Shown here in pieces: positions 26,629 to 35,637 of a DNA stretch of 64,000 nucleotides. A program made the translations under genes and the position numbers. The notes beneath the pieces were generated by a model, which saw only the letters and a list, made by a program, of their open reading frames with translations, had not been told where the DNA came from and made no database searches. The stretch lies in NCBI GenBank assembly GCA_029961685.1, contig JARWKL010000001.1, positions 30,702,295-30,766,294 of the forward strand, read 5' to 3'. How positions within the stretch are numbered: the stretch's first letter is position 1; each line of letters opens with the position of its first letter. The DNA is from Aristolochia californica. Lineage: Eukaryota > Streptophyta > Magnoliopsida > Piperales > Aristolochiaceae.

Positions 26629-26636
26629 TATAAATA
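26629..26636 (+). promoter_or_regulatory. TATA box of copy A/B junction promoter
   Basis: TATAAATA sits in the context CTTCAGCTATAAATACAATG. It lies about 340 bp after the ORF7 stop and is conserved in copy C at 35,287-35,294. Transcription would start about 30 bp downstream and read the leader into copy B. It is the only promoter in the block that could drive copy B. Confidence 0.75.
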
Positions 26637-27811
26637 CAATGCTCCTCCAGAGGTTGGCATATTCGAAGTTTGAGCAATTCAAATTCAGCGCCACTAAATT
26701 CGAACTTGGAGCAACTCAAAAATTGACGAGCATTCGCATCCGAAGAAGAAGGCGATTTCCGGCGATCTTTCTCCGGCAAGTTCCTCAAGCACGGTATGTG
26801 CTTAACAGCCGTAATGGCTGAGTAGAAAAGAGGGAACTGACCGGTGCCACGGTTGGTAACTTTGGGAGCTATGTAGCTAAGTAGTTTTTTCTTTTCCCTT
26901 TTTTAAGGGTATGTATTTAGTTATGTTTTTACTTGTTTTGAACAATGTTTTTATGTTTTTATATTTTCCGCATGTTTGTAATATTGTGATTCGTACAGTA
27001 ATTTTTATTACTGCTCATGTTCCGCATATATAAATATATGATCTCCACAGTAGTTGTTATTACTGTTCATATTCTGCATCTATATATATGATCTCCACAG
27101 TGTTTGTTTTTACTGTTCCAAAGTTACTGTTCAGAACTACTGTTCATTTTTACTATTCAAGGTTACTATTCATGTTTACTGTTCACTCGTCAAAAAGAAA
27201 TAGTATCGAAATAGTGCCAAATAGGACAGACGCTAGAGACTTGGAATAATTCGACTACGGTCCGAGGTAGAAAATGAAACGGAGCTGTGCTCTACCCTGC
27301 TGAAGCAACCATGGAGCTGCAACGGTTAATAGGAACGGCTAAGGGCCCTCTAAAGACCGTGAGGACCGCATCGACGGAATTGCCCACTTGGTGGTAAGCC
27401 GGCAGGAATAGGGTCAAACACCGAAGAAGTTCTAAGTAGCAATAGAAGTCATGTTGGGCCTATTAGATAGCTATGACATAGACACAAACGAGTACATAGC
27501 AGTGACATGTGGTAGGAAGCAGGAAAATGGCCTAATGGTAAACTGATAGGACGGACGAAGTGTGACTTTAGGAATAGTATTGTGTGAGTCATTGTTGTTT
27601 TTCCGCTGCCCGTAGATGTCATCCACTGCCTGTAGCCAGAGACTGGCAGGTAGAAGTCCCTAGGATTTTAGTTCCGCTGCCCTCTTCCCTAGGTTGTCTT
27701 CCGCTATGTGTACAAGTCTATTAGAGACTTTGTGTCGATATCATAGCAATAGTGCTTTGGTATCAGTATTCCCCTGTCAGAGTCTGCTAGAGACTCTTGT
27801 CGTCGTTTAAA
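26637..27811 (+). promoter_or_regulatory. Full-length viral leader between copies A and B
   Basis: About 1.15 kb of non-coding DNA runs from the TATA box to the copy B primer site. Part 1 (26,637-26,910) is unique to complete copies and includes GGTGCCACGGTTGGTAAC and a pyrimidine tract. Part 2 (26,911 onward) is the sequence with which copy A starts. It holds the ACTGTTCA cluster and two 50-bp units. The conserved tract CGTGAGGACCGCATCGACGG may be structured in RNA. A long leader with short ORFs before the first gene is typical of caulimovirids, where ribosomes shunt past it. The seamless A-to-B passage shows these two genomes are a head-to-tail concatemer. Confidence 0.8.
26996..27190 (+). 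repeat. ACTGTTCA repeat cluster with two 50-bp units, copy B leader
   Basis: ATGATCTCCACAG occurs at about 27,038 and 27,088, marking two tandem 50-bp units, each followed by TTACTGTTC-type motifs. Further ACTGTTCA and ACTATTCA copies continue to 27,190. Copy A keeps only one of the two units. Confidence 0.75.
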
Positions 27812-27824
27812 TGGTATCAAAGCC
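27812..27824 (+). other. Primer-binding site, copy B (one mismatch)
   Basis: TGGTATCAAAGCC differs from the A and C sites by one G-to-A change, which weakens complementarity to initiator tRNA-Met. The change fits post-insertion decay. Confidence 0.9.
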
Positions 27825-27963
27825 GAGTATTAGACTTGGTTTTGTATGTGTCAAAGAAGTCAAAGCTTAACTTTGATTCTTTCTGTTTAGGTATACATAC
27901 TCCCAAACAGTTACGACCCATACTGGTCATATCCCATGTAACATTTGTAAGGAACAAATGTAC
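27825..27963 (+). pseudogene. Copy B ORF1 remnant (first about 45 codons)
   Basis: The reading frame through the primer site and up to FVRNKCT matches ORF1 of copies A and C. At about 27,963 it breaks off into unrelated sequence. The rest of ORF1, the whole movement protein and ORF3 are absent from copy B. The break therefore defines one edge of the alternative 5' module. Confidence 0.8.
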
Positions 27964-27980
27964 AAAACCAAAAGTCCATT

Positions 27981-28605
27981 ATGGAACGAAATAGGTCTAA
28001 TCCAGAGATAAGACTTATAAATTATTCGTGACTGCGAGAATATATCATGACCAGAAGGTATGATAATCAAATCGAATTCCAGAGGGTCTGGATTCGACAG
28101 TTAAAAGATCGACTCTCACATGTTCAAGCCAAACTCAGAGAACTCGAAGAAAATCCTTTAGTTGTAGAATATAACAATGAAGGAAGAAGAATAATCCGAG
28201 ATGGACGATTCTTAGGACTCGGTCCTGTAGGATTAAAACAAGTGATCAAAGACCTGAAACACCAAATCAGGATTGAACAACTTGAACTTCAAGAATATGC
28301 TATCTCAGCAATTCTTAGAAGATTTGGTAATAATTTTGCAAAGAGAAATCTACATAATGAACCACGAAGAAACTGTATCTCAACCTGTAGACACCGCTTC
28401 AACAGGAAAAGCCTCTACAAGTACATACGAAAAACCAGAAAAAACAAAATACTGGTATGTTGTCTTCATAGGAAGAGAAACAGGAATAAATGACAGCTGG
28501 GAAGAAGCCCAAGCTCAAGTCATAGGATTTCCCGGAAATTCTCATAGAAAATTCCGGACAAAGGACGATGCTGAACAAGCTTGGACAACATCCCGAAATA
28601 AATGA
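27981..28605 (+). pseudogene. Copy B alternative ORF (helical region plus viroplasmin domain)
   Basis: The frame opens at ATG 27,981 and has a TGA at 28,029-28,031. It continues as a charged helical region (WIRQLKDRLSHVQAKLREL, FLGLGPVGLKQVIKDLKHQI). Near 28,300-28,340 the coding sense moves to the next frame, which holds SQPVDTASTGKAST and then a viroplasmin domain of about 46 residues (KYWYVVFIGRETGINDSW ... FRTKDDAEQAW). This domain is related to the N-terminal RNA-hybrid-binding domain of eukaryotic RNase H1 and is characteristic of the caulimovirid inclusion-body/transactivator protein. Here it is upstream of the coat protein. The end, CGAAATAAATGA, overlaps ORF4 as ATGA. The helical part is unrecognised. 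Confidence 0.8.
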
Positions 28606-28817
28606 TCTATAGGCAAAAACTTTTAGATCGTTTGCAAGGAAAGAGAGAGGGTTTAGCCTTCACTCTCTTACTAAGAAACTTGCTTCAACCAGAAGATGAT
28701 ACTATCTTCGCCATGGAAATGTATAATTTCCATTGGGAAAGGTATACGAATCGCATCCATAGATTTAGATACAAGATCAAAAAAATCAAACAAAAGCTAA
28801 ACCTCCTAGCTTTGTAA
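28602..28817 (+). CDS. Copy B ORF4, 71-residue basic protein
   Basis: This is an intact 71-codon frame nearly identical to 20,902-21,117 (KLLDRLQGKREG, NFHWERYTNRIHRFRYKI, KLNLLAL end). It overlaps the viroplasmin ORF by ATGA and ends 2 nt before the coat protein ATG. It is intact while its neighbours are broken, but its short length makes survival by chance plausible. Family unknown. Confidence 0.75.
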   Translation: MIYRQKLLDRLQGKREGLAFTLLLRNLLQPEDDTIFAMEMYNFHWERYTNRIHRFRYKIKKIKQKLNLLAL

Positions 28818-28819
28818 AA

Positions 28820-30573
28820 ATGAATGAGTTTTTCTATTTAATGGCTATGGAAACTCCATTACCATTAGGCCTTCCTGACATCACCGGATGGCTTAAAAAC
28901 CTAGTGTACTTTGCAACACCCTGCATAGCACCTAGAAGAAAGAAGGATCCAGCACCAGCTGCTTTTAGGATTGCTTCAAAAGCATCATCCTCCACCGATG
29001 ATGAAGTTTACGCAGAATATAATACTTTCGGTCGCCAACCGATTTATTATGTTCAAGAGGAAAAACCTTCCTCTCGTAAACAACAAGAGCAACACGACAG
29101 TGAACCAGACAGTGAACCTAGGAATCTGATGAAGTTGCAAAAGAAAATACCAAGAAAACAGACTACTCTACTAAAGACAAAAAGGCAGATGATCTTGGTA
29201 AAAGATTTCGAATGCTTCGTGGTAGTGACCATTTTGAAGCAGAAACTTCAAGGGTAAGATACACCCACATGGAAGATAGCTTTCAAGATAACTTTCGAAA
29301 CCGTACTGCGGTTCATCCGCAAGAACGAGAAATTTTCTCCCACTCCAAAATATCTCTTGGAGGACAAAGGTATTTGACAAAATACACAAATGTCGATCCT
29401 TCAAATGCTACTAAGGGACACCAAACCATAGATAGCATAAACCCTTTTGGATTTTACCTCAACTTGGATTGCCCCAAGGATGGAGAAAAAGTCCTTAAAG
29501 ATTGGGAAAGAAGCATGAGCAATGCTGCAAATATGCATGAATCTTGGAACCAAGAATCAGCATTTAATTTCTTTATGCTTTATAGGGTAATGTAGCTCAT
29601 TGGTGGGACAACCTTCCCGAAGACCAAAAACGAGCTAATACCTCAATATCAATAGCCAATATCTTGAAAGGATTAGTGGCTAAGATATCAAAGGAATTTC
29701 TAGGAATACATCCAACCCTAGAAGCCTACAATGAGAGTACTAAACAAAGAAAACGTTTAGAAACTCTTCAGAAATTAAACAAGTACAAATCTGTAACATT
29801 TTTTTTTATGAGAAGTATTACTGCGAGTTTGCAAGTTACTTCTATAAACTGCAAAAAGAAGACCAAAAACCTTATCTGTCTATCTTTTATGCAAAATTGC
29901 CAGAACCATTTGCACATGTAGCTGAAAAAGACTACATTAAAAAATATTGGCAAAACAATCCAGAACTTGGTACTTTAACCCTGGATACTTTCCTAAACAT
30001 TGATACTTTAGGAAGAAGACATTGATTTGTACAAGACATGTTGGTAAATCTTTGTGAAGCCCAAAAACTACAAAAAAAAGTAGTAAGGCAAATAAAAAAA
30101 CATTATATTGTTCAAACCAGAACAAAAATGTAGGAGCTTATGGTTGTAAAACCACCTCTCATAAGCAACGAAAATATCCTAAGAAATTTCAACAGAAAAA
30201 ATTTAGGATACAAAAAAGTTCTTCAACAAGGTATACTCCTAAAAAGAGATACTTTAAGAAAAGAACAAATTCAGGCCCCACCACATCCAGTAAAGGGTCA
30301 AATGCATATTTCCCAAAGGGGAAAACCCCCAGCAAATGCAAATGTTGGATATGCCAGAAAGAAGGACATTTCGCCAGAGATTGTCCAAATGATAAACAAC
30401 AACGGCGGTACAGTACATACATGTTACTAGCCGAAGAAAATTGATTGGAACTCATCCATTACGATGACATCCAGTCAGAAGATGAAGTGTATGAACTTCA
30501 TCTCGAAACTGAGTCCTCCTCCTCGGAAAACTCAGAGAACATGTCAGACTCTTCATGCTCCTTCTCTGAATGA
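28820..30573 (+). pseudogene. Copy B coat protein, several frameshifts
   Basis: This is colinear with the coat protein of A and C. A small rearrangement near 29,105-29,120 shifts the frame, a 4-nt loss near 29,577 shifts it again, and 1-nt changes occur near 29,787 and 30,078. TGA follows at about 30,024. It retains CGA at 29,209-29,211, where A and C have TGA, which shows the original codon. The CCHC knuckle is still readable at 30,343-30,384 (CWICQKEGHFARDC). The TGA end overlaps the polymerase ATG. Confidence 0.9.
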
Positions 30574-32537
30574 GTATCCGCATAAACGCAGAGCATGTTG
30601 CATCTGGAAATTCTTATATCACGGTCATGCTTAAACTACCCGGATATATCAAATTCCATATACACGCTCTCGTAGATACAGGAAGTTCATATTGCCTAGC
30701 TAGACAAAATCTACTTCCCACGGATCTATGGAAACCACTTGAAGTATCCCTTCAAGTAACAGTTGGCTCCAGAGAAACTCTCTCTCTTCCTGCCGAAGCC
30801 CGCAACATTCATCTCGACATTGGAGGTGAAAAGTTTATGATTCCAAAACTCATTAGTTTAGGATCAAACATAAACTCAGGACCAAATTTAGTCCTAGGTA
30901 ATGAATGGCTCATGTGTCATGCCCCTGTAGAGCAAACACCAGCCTACTATAAAATTCGATGTCACACTCGACGTGAAATAGATAATACTGCTGTCTTTGT
31001 CTACGCAGTAAAACCCACTGAAGCCTATGCCATTTCTGGCAATGGAGCTGTCCTCCATCAGGTCTTCAAAAAACGCAGCAAGCGTGGTGATGAGATTCCT
31101 CCATTAGAAACTCTACTCCTTGCTGAGTCCTGTGAATCTGAACTTCAGCAACTTCTAGAATCCACTTGTTCTGTGAAACCCTTAGAATGGTGGCATAAAC
31201 AAAAACCATATGCCGACCTCGAACTTCTTGATCCTGAAAAAGAAATCCGAGAAAAACCTATGGTTTACACTCCTTCTGATGTTGAAGAATTCTCAACACA
31301 GATAAATGATTTGCTAGCTCAAGGATTAATCCACGCAAGTCATTCTCCACATACATCTGCTGCTTTCCTGGTACGAAATCATGCAGAGATAAAATGAGGA
31401 AAAGCTCGAATGGTCATAAACTATAAAAAGGTTAATGAAGCCACAAAAATGGATGACTACTATCTTCCTAACAAAGAAAGATTAATAGCTGCCATAAGAG
31501 GAAAACAATGGTTTTCAAAATTTGATTGCAAATCTGGGTTTTGGCAAATTCGTCTAACCGAAAGAGTTATTCCTCTTACTGCTTTCAGTTGTCCTTTAGT
31601 ACATTATGAGTGGCTTGTAATGCCCTTTGGGTTAAAACAAGCACCCAACATATTTCAAAGAAGAATGGATGATATCCTCAAACCATTCTTTAAATTTTGC
31701 TTAGTTTATGTTGATGACATCCTAGTCTTATCAGAAACCAAGGATCAACATAAAGAGCAATTACTTAAGGTCTTAAATGCCTTAAAAACTGCTGGGATAG
31801 CACTCAGCAAAAAGAAATCAGAGTTGTTTAAAAACAAGATAGATTTCTTAGGTCTAAACATCTCAAAAGGAGAAATCATTCTTCAAAATTATATTTTGGA
31901 AAAACTAGCTGCTTTTCCGAATGAAATTGAAGATATAAAACAACTTCAACGTTTCTTAGGATGCCTAACATATGCTGAACAATTCATAAAGAATTTAGCA
32001 GAAATTAGGAAACCCTTTCAAAAGAAACTAAAGAAAGACGTCAAATGGGAATGGATACCCACTGATAGTCTTGATGTAAGTCGGAACAAACAAATGATGA
32101 AACACCTCCCGGTGTTAACTCTACCTGATCCCGATGCAAATCTGATTTTAGAAACTGACGCCTCTGATCACACTTGGGCAGCAGTCCTAAAATGCAAAAT
32201 CAATGATTCTGAAAGAATATGCAAATATACATCAGGAACATTTTCATCTGCTGAAACAAACTATCATTCGTATGAAAAAGAAATTTTAGCGGTAAAGAAT
32301 GGGATAAAAAAGTTTTATATTTATCTCCCTCCCAAAGAATTTCTGATAAGAACTGACTGTAAAAATTTTGTCGGCTTTATGACAAGAAATTTAGAAGATT
32401 CACTTTGTCGCGATAGGTTACTCCGTTGGCAGCAATGGTTCTTTCAATTCTCTTTTACTGTTGAACACATTAAAAGAGATAAAAACTATTTACCTGACAC
32501 TCTTACTCGAGAATTTTCTTGTGATACAGATATGTAA
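30570..32537 (+). pseudogene. Copy B protease-RT-RNase H, one in-frame stop
   Basis: This is the best-preserved polymerase: 655 residues in one frame, interrupted only by TGA at 31,395-31,397 (codon 276; CGA in copy A). Aspartic protease: VDTGSS with the catalytic Asp near residue 36. RT: KFDCKSGFWQI with Asp near 319, MPFGLKQAPN, YVDDIL at about 380-383. RNase H: LETDASD with Asp near 530, EKEIL Glu near 571, RTDCK Asp near 596 and PDTLT Asp near 643. Length fits caulimovirid polymerases (roughly 650-700). There is no integrase. It starts in an ATGA overlap with the coat protein and stops 1 nt before ORF7. The protease Asp and RNase H residues are all present. Confidence 0.95.
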
Positions 32538-32538
32538 A

Positions 32539-34041
32539 ATGGATCCCCTCAGCAGCAGCCTAACGGACCTAGCAGCAGTAATTGCCACACTCACGGTATT
32601 GCTCTCAACCCTACAGTCACTATTCGACAGTCTTTTAGTTCTTTCAGAATGAGGAGACATTCATGAGAATTGTGCCCGTTACGGGTTAAGTGGAGAAGTC
32701 TTACAACACAAGGTTAAAGAATTAATCGAAGAGTTAAAAGAACTCACTCAACGGCATGAAATGCCAAGCTCCTCCGGGACTTCTACCGGATCTCCATCGC
32801 GAGAAAAGGAAGCCACAACGTCAACTACTCAGCAGACGGATGACTTTAGTGTTTTGATAAACACAGGTCGACCCGGGATTTCTACCGGTCATGCCAGGCA
32901 TGAGAAGGAAATCACAACCCAATCCTCTCTGAAGATAGGGGAATCAGGGATTTCTACCAGCCAGTCTAGAGCTGGAAAGGAAACCTTAACGATTTCTTTG
33001 AAATCGGAATCAGGGACTTCTACCTGTCAGTCTAGAGCTGAAAAGGAAGTCTTAAAGGATCCATCCTAGATGGAAACAGACTTGTCTAGTAATGAGAAAT
33101 CATTCAAGACAAAATTGATTACCCCGTCTGAGTTTACAAGGTTGAAAAGCCTAAATAAACTAGATAAAACTAGTTTTAATGAGTTTGAGTTTTTAAAGAA
33201 ATTTAAACCTTTAAAACTTTCGGACATTATGTCTGAGGAACCCTCGCTACACCCTCAAAAGGTGGACAACGTTCGTTCAAACATCGAATCCGATCATACT
33301 GTTCAATTCCAGAGATGGAATGAACAAATTGAGCAAGGGATGAATGCTCCCTTCTTCACCACTGAGCCCAGCAACAGTTGGAATCAAGTGAAGGTGAGTC
33401 ATGAAATAGACTCAAAATATGCATCCATGCTTTATGCATATGGATTCATATAACAGATGGTACTTCACTCCACCGATTTATCAGTATTGGAGAAAATGCC
33501 AAAGGAAATTATGGAATCTTGCAAAAGTTTCATCTCCATAACGAAGAGTAAAGGAATTCGACTTCATTTCGTTTCCTGTATTGCTGAAATTGTTACTGAA
33601 ACTAAAATGTTTTCGAGCATTTCCGTCGTGACTATTGAAGGCATCAAAGAAGGTGACGCAAATATGGAATATGATCCCCGACATGAAAATATGGAATATG
33701 ATCCTCGACATGTTCCAAAAGCCAAGCCCTGCCCAGAAGCAGTCTGGCCAACCAGGCGTATCTGCGGGCTCAAGAACCTGATACAGCTCATACAGCAGCT
33801 GATTCAGAAAAAGAGAAGCTTCGTCTACAAGACCTCCATCCCACTGACGATCGTCTCGAAAAGCTATAAAGAGACTCCGACTTCTATCCAGACCAGTCTT
33901 GAAGCCACGCTGAAGAAACTCCTTGGAGGAAATATCCCCTTCAACAAAGCAACAAAGGAAAGCTTCTGCCAGATGGCCCAGAAGACTTTTCCGAAGGAGC
34001 ACACCTGTAAATTGTGCACAGAAAGGCAGCTGTCCGAATGA
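32539..34041 (+). pseudogene. Copy B ORF7, post-polymerase protein, three stops
   Basis: The frame is 501 codons, the longest version of this protein. It has TGA at 32,650-32,652 (CGA in A), TAG at 33,067-33,069 (CAG in A) and TAA at 33,451-33,453 (AAA in A). It keeps the segment missing in A (VKELIEELKELTQRHEM), which with the N terminus forms a probable coiled coil. A 24-nt duplication of ENMEYDPRH occurs at about 33,661-33,711. The C-terminal half has CPEAVWPTRRICGLKNLI and a Cys pair, HTCKLCTERQ. Function is inferred from position (transactivator slot); I recognise no conserved domain. Confidence 0.75.
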
Positions 34042-34168
34042 GCAGTCAGCAGCCACGACAGCAGATGAGTCAGAAGCCACGTCAACAGACTAGGCCCACG
34101 ACGAAATCAAAGTCAGCAAAGGCGGCTCAAAAGTCCGCAAAGGCGGCTACAAAAGTCATCAATGACGG
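34042..34168 (+). promoter_or_regulatory. Copy B promoter fragment, truncated at the inversion junction
   Basis: The sequence matches 26,287 onward but stops after GTCATCAATGACGG, about 210 bp before the expected TATA box. The next bases (AATACTGATACC) are the inverted leader of copy C. The joint shares ACGG with the unbroken leader, so microhomology-assisted end joining is likely. Confidence 0.8.
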
Positions 34169-35286
34169 AATACTGATACCAAGGCACTATTGCCATGATA
34201 TCGACACAAAGTCTCTAATAGACTTGTACACACAGTGGAAGACAACCTAGGGAAGAGGGCAGCGGAACTAAAATCCTAGGGACTTCTACCTGCCAGTCTC
34301 TGGCTACAGGCAGTGGATGACATCTACGGGCAGCGGAAAAACAACAATGACTCACACAATACTATTCCTAAAGTCACACTTCGTCTGTCCTATCAGTTTA
34401 CCATTAGGCCACTTTCCTGTTTCCTACCACATGTCACTGCTATGTACTCGTTTGTGTCTATGTCATAGCTATCTAATAGGCCCAACATGACTTCTGTTGC
34501 TACTTAGAACTTCTTCGGGGTTTGACCCTATTCCTGCCGGCGTACCACCAAGTGGGCAATTTTGTCGATGCGGTCCTCACGGTCTCCAGAGGGCCCTTAG
34601 CCGTTCCTATTAACCGTTGCGGCCCCATGGCTGCTTCAGCAGGGTAGAGCACAGCTCCGTTTCGTTTTCTACCTCGGAGCGTAGCCGAATAATTCCAAGT
34701 CTCTAGCGTCTGTCCTATTTGGCACTATTTCGATACTATTTCTTTTTGACGAGTGAACAGTAAACATGAATAGTAACCATGACTAGTAAAAATGAACAGT
34801 TCTTTTGAACAGTAACTTTGGAACAGTAAAAACAAACACTGTGGAGATCATATATATAGATGCGGAATATGAACAGTAATAACAACTACTGTGGAGATCA
34901 TATATTTATATATGCGGAACATGAACAGTAATAACAAATACTGTACGAATCACAATATTACAAACATGCGGAAAATATAAAAACATAAAAACATTGTTTA
35001 AAACAAGTAAAAACATAACTAAATACATACCCTTAAAAAAGGGAAAAGAAAAAATTACTTAGCTACATAGCTCCCGAAGTTACCGACCGTGGCACCGGTC
35101 GGTTCCCTCTTTTCTACTCAGCCATTACGGCTGTTAAGCACATACCGTGCTTGAGGAACTTGCCGGAGAAAGATCGGCGAAAATCGCCTTCTTCTTCGAA
35201 TGCGAATGCTCGTCAATTTTTTATTTGCTCCAAGTTCGAATTTAGTGACTCCGAATTCGAATATCTCAACCTCTGGAGGAGCATTG
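34169..35286 (-). promoter_or_regulatory. Copy C terminally redundant second leader
   Basis: Read on the minus strand, this is the viral leader downstream of copy C's TATA box, running almost to the primer site and ending about 45 bp before it. Copy C therefore carries leader at both ends (also 41,662-42,521) and is longer than one genome unit in extent, apart from its internal deletion. It contains both 50-bp units with ATGATCTCCACAG and the ACTGTTCA cluster at about 34,755-34,945. No gene is present. Confidence 0.85.
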
Positions 35287-35294
35287 TATTTATA
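35287..35294 (-). promoter_or_regulatory. TATA box, copy C
   Basis: The minus strand reads TATAAATA in the same context as copy A (CAGCTATAAATACAATGC). It would drive transcription into the inverted leader and then across the B-C joint, antisense to copy B. Confidence 0.75.
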
Positions 35295-35637
35295 GCTGAA
35301 GATTTTTCAGCTCTTCCACCTTTACCCTTGATTGAAAGGTGTGTGTTTAAAGACAAAGGGTAACTTTTGTCTTTTTGGCATGTCTTTTGTGCCCTTGCAT
35401 TATTACCTTTCGGCGCCGAAAGCAGGGGTAGAAATGTCTTTTCTGCTTGTGACATCATGATGATGACGTGCAGGAATCTTTTTTAGCCATCTTTGTTGAC
35501 TTGATGTAGCCGTCATTGATGACTTTTGTAGCCGCCTTTTGCGGACTTTTGAGCCGCCTTTGCTGACTTTGATTTCGTCGTGAGCCTAGTCAGTTGACGT
35601 GGCTGCTGACTCGTCTACTGACGTGGCTGCTGACTGC
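35295..35637 (-). promoter_or_regulatory. Copy C promoter with ACGT-core elements
   Basis: This lies between the ORF7 stop and TATA box on the minus strand. CCACGTCA occurs at 35,619-35,626 and 35,595-35,602, exactly 24 bp apart, and GCACGTCA-type sequence near 35,462-35,469. Such TGACG/ACGT-core motifs are bound by plant bZIP (TGA or G-box) factors and are typical activators of caulimovirid promoters; the spacing here is observed, the binding is inferred. The plus-strand frame at 35,151-35,363 is not a gene. Confidence 0.65.

Noticed and set aside
17937..27811. LTR retrotransposon with about 0.85-kb LTRs (the repeated leader before each primer site)
   Set aside because: The repeats are viral leaders between head-to-tail genomes. 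There is no integrase, no TG...CA ends with target duplication, and a movement protein and viroplasmin domain are present.
26911..34168. Copies A and B as a recent tandem duplication of one insertion
   Set aside because: They differ in gene content at the 5' end and in most stops and frameshifts, so they are separate genomes joined in a concatemer.
34169..35040. A fourth viral genome between B and C
   Set aside because: The segment is only leader, continuous with copy C's promoter, so it is the redundant end of copy C.
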